46,814 nt of DNA from assembly GCA_023443095.1 (NCBI GenBank), contig JAEZVV010000073.1:1-46814 (forward strand), read 5' to 3'. Under the pieces are notes generated by a model, which had not been told where the DNA came from, searched no databases, and worked only from the letters and a program-made list of their open reading frames with translations. Below are positions 23,361 to 31,542 of this stretch, one piece after another (within the stretch, counting starts at the first letter, position 1; each line of letters starts with the position of its first letter). A program made the position numbers and the translations under genes. The DNA comes from Pseudomonadota bacterium (GTDB lineage Bacteria; Pseudomonadota; Gammaproteobacteria; Burkholderiales; Burkholderiaceae_F).

Positions 23361-24517
23361 GTGTGCCCACCGCGCTGGCGCCGCGTTTCGACGGCGCCAG
23401 CTTGCTCAACCTCGCCGCCACGCTCGAACTCGCGGCGAGCGGCACCAGCCGGCATGCGCCGCTCGCCGACGCGAGCCTGCGCGACGCCATCCTCACGGCA
23501 CGTCCGCTGGTGCTGTGGCTGATCGACGGGCTGGGTATCGAACCGCTGCGCGAACTGGCTCCCGGCTCGGCTTTGGCGGGCGCGGTTGCAGGCGAGGTGG
23601 CGGCGATCTTCCCCTCGAGCACGGCGCCTACGCTCACCACGCTCACCACCGGGCTGTCGGTGGCCGAACACGGCCTGCCCGAGTGGTTCGTATGGTTCGA
23701 CGAGCTCGGCGCGATCTACCGTTCGCTGCCGCTCGACCCTCGCGATCCGGCTTCGCCCCTGCCGCGGCTGGCCGACGCGAGGCCGGTCTACGAGTTCGAG
23801 GCCATCTACTCGCGCGCGTCTCGTCCGGCTTTTGCGGTGATGCCGCGGCATGTTGCGCACTCGGCCTACAGCGCGGTGGTTCATGCCGGCTGCACCACCT
23901 TGCCCTGGTCGAACGACGAGGAGCTGCTCGCGGCCGTGCTCGCCGCGAGCGCCGTCGACGGTGCCATGGTTTATGTCTACGACGACCGCTTCGACCGGAC
24001 CTGCCATCGGCATGGGGTGGCGTCCGACGCTGCGCAGCAATGTCTGGCGCGGCTCGATCAGCTGTTCGTGCGCCTCGCTGCGGGCCTGAGCCGCCGCGGC
24101 GGGACGCTGCTGGTGAGCGCTGATCACGGTTTTGTCGACATTGATCCCGCGCTGCGTTGGCGGCTCGAGGATTTTCCGGCGATCGCCGATTGCCTGGCGC
24201 GGCCTCTGTGCGGAGGGCCGCGCACCCCTATCGTTTCGGTTCGCCCCGGGCGCGAGGCGGAGTTGGTTGAGCGGGTCGGGTTCGAGCTCGGTCCTCATTT
24301 CAGCGCAGTGGCCAGCAAAGACTTGCTCGCGGCCGGCTGGTTCGGCCCGGGCTCGGCCAATCCGCGCCTGCTCGCCCGGCTCGGGTCTCACGTCCTGCTT
24401 CCCACCGGCGACGCGGTGCTGGTCGACCGCCTGCCAGCCGAAGCCGCTTACGACGAGATCGGGGTCCACGGCGGCTGTTCCCCGGCCGAGACGCGGGTGC
24501 CGTTGATACTTGTCTGA
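23357..24517 (+). CDS. Cytosolic alkaline-phosphatase-superfamily protein coupled to thiC
   Basis: 386 aa, no signal peptide. The fold markers of the nucleotide pyrophosphatase/phosphodiesterase branch are present: metal-binding D57 in W-L-I-D-G-L-G, the nucleophile region F-P-S-S-T-A-P-T-L-T-T (S87/S88/T89), Y-D-D-R-F-D-R-x-C-H with D and H ligands, S-A-D-H-G-F, and V-H-G-G-C near the end. The ATG overlaps the thiC TGA by 4 nt, so both are translated from the TPP-riboswitch mRNA. Superfamily members hydrolyse phosphomonoesters, diesters or pyrophosphates. The context suggests a thiamine-related phosphate, but no characterised thiamine enzyme of this type is known to me. Confidence 0.82.
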   Translation: MSVPTALAPRFDGASLLNLAATLELAASGTSRHAPLADASLRDAILTARPLVLWLIDGLGIEPLRELAPGSALAGAVAGEVAAIFPSSTAPTLTTLTTGLSVAEHGLPEWFVWFDELGAIYRSLPLDPRDPASPLPRLADARPVYEFEAIYSRASRPAFAVMPRHVAHSAYSAVVHAGCTTLPWSNDEELLAAVLAASAVDGAMVYVYDDRFDRTCHRHGVASDAAQQCLARLDQLFVRLAAGLSRRGGTLLVSADHGFVDIDPALRWRLEDFPAIADCLARPLCGGPRTPIVSVRPGREAELVERVGFELGPHFSAVASKDLLAAGWFGPGSANPRLLARLGSHVLLPTGDAVLVDRLPAEAAYDEIGVHGGCSPAETRVPLILV

Positions 24518-24546
24518 GTTCTGCCCGCGCTGCCGCGAACGGGGAC

Positions 24547-24560
24547 GCCCGGCGCCGGGC
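24547..24560. terminator. Compact GC palindrome after the thiC operon
   Basis: GCCCGG-CG-CCGGGC lies 30 nt after the phosphatase-family stop and 40 nt before the ClC gene. There is no T tract. It may mark the operon end. Confidence 0.25.
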
Positions 24561-24600
24561 GGTACTACCATGGCGAGGTCCGCCGGATCCAGGAGAGCCC

Positions 24601-25953
24601 GTGTTATCCAATGACATTCGAGCCCTCGAAGCGCAGGAAGCCGCCGAGTTCGAACAGGACCGGCGCGGTCTGCTGCCCTACGCCCTGGTGGCGATCGTGG
24701 CAGGCGCCCTGATCGGTCTGGTCGGTGCCGCCTTTCGCATGGTCCTCGTGCTCGCTGGCGAGTGGCGCGGCGAACTCGCGGAATATGCGCAGGACCTGGG
24801 TGCCTGGGGGGTTGCGGTTCCGGTGCTGGTGGTGGCCGTGTGTGCCGCGCTGGCGCGCTGGCTGGTTCGCCTGGTGCCTTTGGCAGCCGGCAGCGGGGTC
24901 CAGCACGTCGAGGCCGTGATGCGCGGTGAAGCCGAACCGGCGCCGCTGCGGGTCCTGCCGGTGAAGTTTGTCGGCGGTGCGCTGGCGCTGGGGTCGGGGC
25001 TTGCGCTCGGCCGCGAGGGGCCTACCGTGCAGATGGGGGCCACGATCGGCGACACGCTCGCAAAATGGATGCGGATGCCGGCCCTCGACATGCGCCGGAT
25101 GCAGACCGCGGTGGCGGGAGCGGGTCTGGGCGTGGCTTTTTCCGCGCCGCTGGGCGGGGCCATTTTCGCGTTCGAGGAAGTGGCGCGCGGATTCAGCCTG
25201 CGGCTGGTCGTGGCCACGCTGCTGGCGACGGCGACGGCGACCGGGGTGGCCTGGTGGCTGATCGGCGACGCTCCCGATTTCGTGGTCGAGGCGCCGCCGC
25301 TGCCGGTCTGGTCGAGCCTGATCCCCTTCCTGCTGTTCGGACTGCTGCTGGGCGCGGCCGGCGTCGCCTACAACCGCCTGGTCGTTTTTTTCCTCGACCT
25401 CGGCGACCGGTTCGCGGCCGTTCCGCCGGAGCTGCGAGCTGCGGCCATCGGCGGCCTGATCGGCCTGGTGTTATGGATCGAACCGGTCCTGGTGGGGGGC
25501 GGCGACGAGCTCAACCAATGGATACTCGAAGGCCGCGCACCGGTCGTCAGCATCGTCATCGTGCTGCTGATCCGCTGGTTCCTCGCGCCGATCAGCTACG
25601 CCGCCAGTACCCCCGGCGGCTTGTTCGCTCCGCTGCTGCTGCTGGGAACGGCGTTCGGTGCCTTGTTCGCGGCCGCGGGCAATGCCGTGCTGCCGGCGCT
25701 CGAACTCGACCCGGTAGCCTTCTCCATCGTCGGCATGGCGGCGTTTTTCGCAGCCGTGGTGCGGGCGCCGCTGACCGGCGTGGTGCTGATCGTCGAGATG
25801 ACGGCGACCACGACTCAGATCGTGCCGATGCTGGGCACCACCACGGCGGCGGTGCTGGCCGCGACTTGGCTGCGCGGCCAACCGGTTTACGACACGCTGC
25901 GCCTGCGCATGCTCGAGGCGCGGGCTCGCGCCGCTGCGACTCGCCCGAGCTGA
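24601..25953 (+). CDS. ClC-family chloride/proton antiporter
   Basis: 450 aa, GTG start with AGGAGAG upstream. Conserved filter segments are G-S-G-V-Q (97-101; the common form is G-S-G-I-P), G-R-E-G-P-T with gating glutamate E139, and P-G-G-L-F-A-P-L near residue 337. The internal proton-pathway glutamate is kept (E193 in A-F-E-E-V, matching the second E of the E. coli E-E-M), arguing for an exchanger rather than a channel. The P-to-Q change in the first motif could alter anion preference. There are no C-terminal CBS domains. It lies between the thiC operon and a signalling gene, with no evident functional partner. Confidence 0.92.
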   Translation: MLSNDIRALEAQEAAEFEQDRRGLLPYALVAIVAGALIGLVGAAFRMVLVLAGEWRGELAEYAQDLGAWGVAVPVLVVAVCAALARWLVRLVPLAAGSGVQHVEAVMRGEAEPAPLRVLPVKFVGGALALGSGLALGREGPTVQMGATIGDTLAKWMRMPALDMRRMQTAVAGAGLGVAFSAPLGGAIFAFEEVARGFSLRLVVATLLATATATGVAWWLIGDAPDFVVEAPPLPVWSSLIPFLLFGLLLGAAGVAYNRLVVFFLDLGDRFAAVPPELRAAAIGGLIGLVLWIEPVLVGGGDELNQWILEGRAPVVSIVIVLLIRWFLAPISYAASTPGGLFAPLLLLGTAFGALFAAAGNAVLPALELDPVAFSIVGMAAFFAAVVRAPLTGVVLIVEMTATTTQIVPMLGTTTAAVLAATWLRGQPVYDTLRLRMLEARARAAATRPS

Positions 25954-26074
25954 GCCCGAGCACCGGTCGACCATTGTCGTCACAATGAGGTTTGCGGCGA
26001 TCATGCGGGTCGCCCTACCGAGTGCCGAGGGACTCTTGGACGACAGCCAACGCGGTTTCAATCCGGAGCCAACG

Positions 26075-27931
26075 ATGCCGGCGTCCGCCGGTGCCGCTGC
26101 CAGCAGCCAGGCGCTGCTCGAAGGCTTGCGCGACCTGCGCGCGGCCGTGCCGGAGCTGCTTGCCAATCCGGTCGTGATCACCGATGCCGACCGCCGCGTC
26201 CTGTGGGTCAACTCCGCTTTCGAGCAGTGCACCGGCTACAGCCTGGCCGAAGTGTTCGGACGCCGGCCCAGCGAGTTTCTGTACGGCCCCCAGACCGATG
26301 CCGCGGTGCTCGAGGCGATGCGGGCTAGGCTCGACCGGGGCGAAGGCCTGCACGATGTCGAAGTGCTCAAATACGCCAAGGACGGCCGCTGCTACTGGGT
26401 GTCGATCGAAGCGCATCCGGTGCGGGACGAACGTGGCGAACTCTTTCGTTTCATTTCGATCGAAACCGACATCACTGCCCGCAAGCAGGCTGAACACGAG
26501 TTGCGCATCAGCGAACAGAGGATGCGGGCCCTGTTCGAGAGTTCGGCCTACGCCATGGTGGTGGTCGATGCCGCGGGCGAGATCGAGCTCGTCAACCCGG
26601 CGGCGCAGCGCCTGTTCGGCTGCCGCGAAGCGGAGCTGGTCGGTCGCCACATCGCCCTGCTGCTGCCGCCGGCCAGCTTCGACCGCCACGGCGAGGCACT
26701 CGAACCTCTGCTGGCTACCGGCCTGCCGGACGCGATCGGCCGCGCACGCGAAATCGCGGCGCGCTCGTGGGAAGGACACGAGTTTCCGGTCGAGCTGGCC
26801 TTGGCCGAGTTCCCGACGCCGCAGGGGCCTCGATACGCGGCGACGATCCGCGACATCAGTCAGCGCTGCACGATGGAGGCCGAGGCGCGGGCCCTGACCG
26901 AGAGGCTCAAGGCGTCGATCGCCGCGCTCGAAGCCAACCAGCGCCATGCCCAGCATCTCGCGGCCATGAGCGACTTGCTGCACGGCTGCAATGCCGAGCC
27001 GGAAATCCACCTGGTGGCGGCGCGTTATCTGCCGCTGGTGCTCGACGATGCCGCCGGCGTTTTGTATCTGCAGGCCGCCGGCGGCGAACTGGTGCCGCGC
27101 TGCGCCTGGGGCGGGCCGGCGCCGACGGCGTCGATGTGCGCGGACGATTGCTGGGCGCTGCGGCTGGCGCGGCCTTATGAGTCCGAGGCGGAACGGGGGC
27201 CGGGCTGTCCGCATGCCGGCCGCCATGCCGCGGGAACCTTGTGTGTGCCGCTGGTGGCTCAGGGGGATGCGCTTGGGGTCCTGTGCCTGAACCACGTCAC
27301 GCCGCTTGCCGACGGCGCGGCGCGGGACAGGCGCCGGGCTCGCGCGGTGGCGGTGGCCGAACGTATCGCGCTGGCGCTTTCCAACCTGCGTCTGCGCGAA
27401 GACCTGCGCGAGCAGGCGATGCGCGACCCGCTCACCGGCCTGGTCAACCGTCGCTACCTGCAGGAGAGCCTGGCGCGCGAGCTGGCTCGCTGCGAGCGCC
27501 GCGGCCTGCCGCTGGCGGTGCTGATGGTCGACATCGACCACTTCAAACATTTCAACGACGAGTTCGGCCATACCGCCGGCGACCGCGTGTTGCTCATGGT
27601 GGCCGAGGTCCTGGTCGGCGAAGTGAGACGCGAAGACGTGGTGAGCCGCTTCGGTGGCGAGGAGTTCCTGCTGGTGCTGCCCGAGGCCGACCTGGCGACG
27701 GCCTGCGAACGCGCCGAGCGGGCTCGCCTTGCGGTGGCCCGGCTCCGCCCCGGCGAAGACGAGGAATGGAGCGGGACGCTCGGCATCTCGGTGGGGGCGA
27801 GCGCCTACCCGGAACACGGATCGAGTCCTGAGGCCTTGATCCGGGCCGCCGATGCCGCGCTTTACGCGGCCAAGCGCGGCGGCCGCAATCGAGTGGTCGA
27901 GGCGCCGTTCGACCCTTTCTCGTCGTCTTGA
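26075..27931 (+). CDS. PAS-PAS-GAF-GGDEF diguanylate cyclase
   Basis: 618 aa from the ATG at 26075, chosen for GGAG seven bases upstream; an ATG at 25985 in the same frame would add 30 residues but has no ribosome binding site. It is cytoplasmic with no membrane segment. Order: PAS-1 (about 25-140, ending F-R-F-I-S-I-E-T-D-I-T), PAS-2 (about 150-265, ending R-D-I-S-Q-R), short coiled coil, GAF-like domain (about 300-445, with several cysteines around C-A-D-D-C and C-P-H-A-G-R-H), then GGDEF. The active motif G-G-E-E-F is at 527-531 and the inhibitory R-x-x-D site at 518-521, so it should make cyclic di-GMP and be product-inhibited. The GAF cysteines could bind a metal or sense redox. Confidence 0.9.
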   Translation: MPASAGAAASSQALLEGLRDLRAAVPELLANPVVITDADRRVLWVNSAFEQCTGYSLAEVFGRRPSEFLYGPQTDAAVLEAMRARLDRGEGLHDVEVLKYAKDGRCYWVSIEAHPVRDERGELFRFISIETDITARKQAEHELRISEQRMRALFESSAYAMVVVDAAGEIELVNPAAQRLFGCREAELVGRHIALLLPPASFDRHGEALEPLLATGLPDAIGRAREIAARSWEGHEFPVELALAEFPTPQGPRYAATIRDISQRCTMEAEARALTERLKASIAALEANQRHAQHLAAMSDLLHGCNAEPEIHLVAARYLPLVLDDAAGVLYLQAAGGELVPRCAWGGPAPTASMCADDCWALRLARPYESEAERGPGCPHAGRHAAGTLCVPLVAQGDALGVLCLNHVTPLADGAARDRRRARAVAVAERIALALSNLRLREDLREQAMRDPLTGLVNRRYLQESLARELARCERRGLPLAVLMVDIDHFKHFNDEFGHTAGDRVLLMVAEVLVGEVRREDVVSRFGGEEFLLVLPEADLATACERAERARLAVARLRPGEDEEWSGTLGISVGASAYPEHGSSPEALIRAADAALYAAKRGGRNRVVEAPFDPFSSS

Positions 27932-28026
27932 TTTGCGGTTGATCAAAGGGGCCGGTCGCTAACCTGGCGCAGGGGCTTGCCGCGCGGCGACACTTCCGAC
28001 CCCGTTATCTGAAGGACCCCGACTCG

Positions 28027-29661
28027 ATGAGCAATCGACAACTGCCGCAGGGAGTGGCTGTTCTGCGTGATCCCGCTCTCAACAAGGGAACGGCATTTAG
28101 CGAAGCCGAGCGCGATCGCCTCAAGCTGCGCGGCCTGCTGCCGCCGCGGCAGATTTCGCAAACCCAGCAGGTGGCGCGGGTGCTCGAGAACCTTCGTGCT
28201 CTCAGCAAGCCGCTCAACCAATACGTTGCGCTCGAAGCGCTGCATGACCGCAACGAGTCGCTCTACTACCGCGTGGTGATCGATCACATCGACGAGATGA
28301 TGCCGATCATCTATACGCCGACGGTGGGCCTGGCGTGTCAAGAGTTCGACCAGATCTTCCGCCGTCCGCGCGGGATCTACGTCTCGGCCAAGGACCGCGG
28401 CCATGTCGCCGAACTGCTGGCCAACCATCCGGCCGACGAGGTCGACATCATCGTCGTCACCGACGGCGAGCGCATCCTTGGCCTGGGCGACCTCGGCGCC
28501 AACGGCATGGGCATCCCGATCGGCAAGCTTTCTCTCTACACCGCCTGCGCCGGCATCGACCCCAGCCGCGCGCTGCCGGTCCTGATCGACGTCGGCACCA
28601 ACAACCTCGAGCTGCGCGATCACCCGCTCTACCTCGGTCTGCCGCAGCCCCGCGTCAACGGCCCGGAGTACGACGAGCTGGTCGACGAGTTCATCGAGGC
28701 CGCGCGCGCGCGCTGGCCGAACGTCCTGATCCAGTTCGAGGACTTTGCCAACCACCACGCCTTCGACCTGCTGCACCGCTGGCGCGACCGCATCGCCTGC
28801 TTCAACGACGACATCCAGGGCACGGCCGCGGTTGCACTCGCCGGCCTGCTGGCGGCGCTGCGTGTCACCGGAGAGTCGCTCGCCGATCAGCGGGTCCTGT
28901 TCCTGGGGGCGGGCGAAGCCGCCACCGGCATCGCCGACCTCATCACCGCCGCGCTCGTTGACGAAGGCCTGCCCGAGGCCGAGGCGCGCCAGCGGGCCTG
29001 GCTGTTCGATTCCAAGGGTCTGGTCACGGCCGGCCGCGGCGAGCTCACCCCGCACAAGCGGGCGTACGCCCATCCGCACGCGCCGGTTTCCACCTTCCTC
29101 GAGGCGGTCGAAGCGCTCAAGCCCACCGCCATCGTGGGGGTGGCTGCCCAGGCGGGAGCGTTCGATCCGGCGGTGCTCGAAGCGATGGCTCGCATCAACC
29201 GGCGCCCGATCGTGTTCGCGCTGTCGAACCCGACCTCGAAAGCCGAATGCACCGCGCGCGAGGCCTACACCCATACCGAGGGGCGGGCGCTGTTTGCCAG
29301 CGGCAGTCCGTTCGGCCAGCTCGAAGTCCACGGCCAGCGCTTCGTTCCGCGTCAGGCCAACAACGCCTACGTCTTCCCGGGCCTGGGCCTGGGGGTGATC
29401 GCCAGCCGCGCCCGCGCCATGCCCGACGAGATGTTCCTGGCGGCGGCACGCATGCTGGCCCAGGAAGTGGCCGAGGAAGATCTGGCGGTCGGCAGCCTGC
29501 TGCCCTCGCTGACCGAGGTGCGGGCGGTGTCGGCGCGGATCGGCGCGGCGGTGGCCGAGCTTGCCTACGACCGCGGCCTGGCGCAGCGCGAGCGCCCGGC
29601 CGACATCCTGGCGGACATCCGCGCCGGCATGTTCGACGCCAGCTACCGCTCGCTGGTCTGA
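28027..29661 (+). CDS. maeA: NAD-dependent malic enzyme
   Basis: 544 aa. It decarboxylates malate to pyruvate, normally with NAD. The length and the motifs Y-T-P-T-V-G, R-P-R-G-I-Y-V-S, D-G-E-R-I-L-G-L-G-D-L-G, F-E-D-F-A-N, F-N-D-D-I-Q-G-T-A (metal-binding D-D) and the Rossmann L-F-L-G-A-G-E-A-A-T-G place it with the large MaeA/SfcA type, not the MaeB-phosphotransacetylase fusions. It stands alone with its own intergenic regions. With fumarase at 30934-32438 and the flavoprotein at 36018 it makes this part of the window rich in C4-acid metabolism. Confidence 0.95.
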   Translation: MSNRQLPQGVAVLRDPALNKGTAFSEAERDRLKLRGLLPPRQISQTQQVARVLENLRALSKPLNQYVALEALHDRNESLYYRVVIDHIDEMMPIIYTPTVGLACQEFDQIFRRPRGIYVSAKDRGHVAELLANHPADEVDIIVVTDGERILGLGDLGANGMGIPIGKLSLYTACAGIDPSRALPVLIDVGTNNLELRDHPLYLGLPQPRVNGPEYDELVDEFIEAARARWPNVLIQFEDFANHHAFDLLHRWRDRIACFNDDIQGTAAVALAGLLAALRVTGESLADQRVLFLGAGEAATGIADLITAALVDEGLPEAEARQRAWLFDSKGLVTAGRGELTPHKRAYAHPHAPVSTFLEAVEALKPTAIVGVAAQAGAFDPAVLEAMARINRRPIVFALSNPTSKAECTAREAYTHTEGRALFASGSPFGQLEVHGQRFVPRQANNAYVFPGLGLGVIASRARAMPDEMFLAAARMLAQEVAEEDLAVGSLLPSLTEVRAVSARIGAAVAELAYDRGLAQRERPADILADIRAGMFDASYRSLV

Positions 29662-29664
29662 TCG

Positions 29665-29712
29665 GACGGCCGTTAGCCTAGGCATCACCCGGCCGTCGCC
29701 GCGCAGGCGGCG
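29665..29712 (+). terminator. Hairpins after maeA
   Basis: GACGGCCG (29665-29672) pairs with CGGCCGTC (29690-29697), and a second stem CGCCGC/GCGGCG spans 29697-29712. No T tract follows. Probably the end of the maeA transcript. The rest of the gap to 29863 shows only a TAAAAT (29813-29818), a possible -10 box for the next operon. Confidence 0.35.
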
Positions 29713-29863
29713 GCCGGGCTCGATCGGCTGTCCGGCGGGGCTTGGGCGCCGCTTTTGCGCGATTCCTACGGGCCGGGCGCCGTCTGCAGCCGGGGCCGGT
29801 GGCGGGCTCGCGTAAAATCCGCGCTTCCGGGCCTTTCACCTTACGCGCCCGGCACATCGAACC

Positions 29864-30055
29864 ATGCCCCGCTACGAATCCGACATCACCCAGTTCATCC
29901 GCGAACTCAAGACGGCCCTCCCCGAGCTCGAGGCCAAGCAGCGCGAAGCGCGCGCCCTTTGGTGGGACAAGAACCTCGACCGCGACCAGCAAGAGGGTTT
30001 CGCCGAGGCCAAGCTCGCCCAGCCGGCCTACGTTTACGGTACGAAAAGCGAGTGA
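29864..30055 (+). CDS. DUF3460 family small protein
   Basis: 63 aa. The whole chain matches the DUF3460 pattern: Y-E-S-D-I-T-Q-F-I-R-E-L-K, then E-x-K-Q-R-E-A-R-A-L-W-W-D-K, and a Pro/Tyr-rich end (Q-P-A-Y-V-Y). It is charged, soluble and without known function. Members commonly precede scpA in betaproteobacteria; here the TGA overlaps the scpA GTG, so the two are translationally coupled. Confidence 0.88.
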   Translation: MPRYESDITQFIRELKTALPELEAKQREARALWWDKNLDRDQQEGFAEAKLAQPAYVYGTKSE

Positions 30056-30924
30056 ACGCCACTGCGGCTCCTGAAGCTCCGCTCGAGGCGGCCACGGCCG
30101 CGCTCGAGACGCCGCCCGCCGATTCCACGCCCGACGTGATCGACGGGGTGGCGCTGGCTCGCCTCTACGGCGAGCCGCTCTTCAAGCTGCCGCAGGACCT
30201 CTACATTCCGCCCGACGCGCTCGAGGTCTTCCTCGAAGCCTTCGAAGGTCCGCTCGACCTGCTGCTCTACATGATCCGCAAGCAGCACTTCAACGTGCTC
30301 GACATTCCGATGGCGCCGCTCACGCAGCAATACCTCGTGTACGTCGAACAGATCCGCAAGAGCAACCTCGAACTTGCCGCCGAATACCTGCTGATGGCGG
30401 CCCTGCTCATCGAGATCAAGAGCCGCATGCTGCTGCCGGTGAAGAAGGCCGACACCGGCGAAGAGGTCGAAGATCCACGCGCCGAACTGGTGCGGCGCCT
30501 GCTTGAATACGAGAAGATCAAGCTGGCGGCGCGCAACCTCGACGAGCTGCCGCGGGTTGGCCGCGACTTCGTGCGCGCCCAGGTGACGATCGAGCAGACG
30601 CTCGAGCGCCGCCTGCCCGAGGTGTGTGTGGCCGACCTGCAGGAAGCCTGGGCCGACGTGCTCAAGCGCGCCAAGCTGCACGCCAGCCACAAGATCTCGC
30701 GCGAGGAACTGTCGGTGCGCGAACACATGAGCCTGGTCTTGAAGCGCCTGCAGGGAGCGCGCTTCGTCGAGTTCCGCGAGCTCTTCGACACCAGCCGCGG
30801 CCCGGCGGTGGCGGTGGTCCATTTCCTGGCGATGCTAGAACTCGCGCGTGAGTCGCTGGTGAGGATCACCCAGGCCGCGCCGTTCGCGCCGATCTACGTC
30901 CGGCTCGCCTACACGCCTTCCTGA
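30052..30924 (+). CDS. scpA: Segregation and condensation protein A
   Basis: 290 aa with a GTG start overlapping the DUF3460 stop (GTGA). ScpA is the kleisin that bridges SMC and ScpB in chromosome condensation. The N-terminal ~55 residues are variable and Ala/Pro-rich. The kleisin domain then shows F-E-G-P-L-D-L-L-L-Y-M-I-R-K, L-E-L-A-A-E-Y-L-L-M-A-A-L-L-I-E-I-K-S-R-M-L-L-P and R-x-L-L-E-Y-E-K-I-K. The C-terminal winged helix ends with F-L-A-M-L-E-L-A. scpB and smc are not in the window. The stop is 9 nt from the convergent fumarase stop. Confidence 0.93.
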   Translation: MNATAAPEAPLEAATAALETPPADSTPDVIDGVALARLYGEPLFKLPQDLYIPPDALEVFLEAFEGPLDLLLYMIRKQHFNVLDIPMAPLTQQYLVYVEQIRKSNLELAAEYLLMAALLIEIKSRMLLPVKKADTGEEVEDPRAELVRRLLEYEKIKLAARNLDELPRVGRDFVRAQVTIEQTLERRLPEVCVADLQEAWADVLKRAKLHASHKISREELSVREHMSLVLKRLQGARFVEFRELFDTSRGPAVAVVHFLAMLELARESLVRITQAAPFAPIYVRLAYTPS

Positions 30925-30933
30925 GCCCGCGCT

Positions 30934-31542
30934 TTAGCGGATGAACTTCACCTCGCGGCAGATCGCCTCGACTATCGGCTTCTTCCTCTCCGCGTAGAGC
31001 GCCTTGTTGCGTTCGAAGAGGTTGTTGCCCTGAGTGTCGATCGAAATGATCAGCGGGCCGAACTCGCGCACCCGGTTGACCCACAGGGTCTCGGGCATGC
31101 CCAGGTCCTGCCATTCGGCGCGTTCGATCGCCTCGACCTGCTCGGCCGCCACCACCGCGCAGCCGCCCGGGAACACCGCGTGCACTGCCTTGTACTCCCG
31201 GCAGCCGGTGACGGTCTCGGGGCCCATGCCGCCCTTGCCGACGATCAGCTTGACCCCGGTGCGGCGGATGAACTCGCGTTCGAACTTCTCCATCCGCATG
31301 CTGGTGGTCGGGCCGATCGACACCATCTCGAAATCGTCCTCGCCGCGGCGGCGGACGATGGGCCCGGCGTGCAGGATCGCCCCGCCATTCAGGTCGACCG
31401 GCAGTTCGCGGCCGAGTTCGATCAGGCGGCGGTGCGCGACGTCGCGGCAGGTGACGAGCTGGCCCGTGAGGTAGACCACGTCGCCGACCTCCAGCGACTC
31501 GAGATCCTCGTCGCGGATCGGGGTTGTCAGGATCTTCTTCAC
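30934..31542 (-). CDS. Class I fumarate hydratase (or related hydro-lyase), beta subunit
   Basis: 202 aa, GTG start at 31540-31542 overlapping the alpha-subunit TGA. It matches the C-terminal swivelling domain of iron-sulfur fumarases and L-tartrate dehydratase: P-V-D-L-N-G-G-A-I-L-H-A-G-P-I, G-P-T-T-S-M-R-M-E, G-K-G-G-M-G, and A-V-F-P-G-G-C-A-V. In E. coli FumA this is one chain with the alpha part; here it is split, as in many anaerobes and some proteobacteria. Fumarase and tartrate dehydratase cannot be told apart confidently by eye; fumarase is favoured by the C4-acid neighbourhood. Confidence 0.9.
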   Translation of the reverse strand: MKKILTTPIRDEDLESLEVGDVVYLTGQLVTCRDVAHRRLIELGRELPVDLNGGAILHAGPIVRRRGEDDFEMVSIGPTTSMRMEKFEREFIRRTGVKLIVGKGGMGPETVTGCREYKAVHAVFPGGCAVVAAEQVEAIERAEWQDLGMPETLWVNRVREFGPLIISIDTQGNNLFERNKALYAERKKPIVEAICREVKFIR

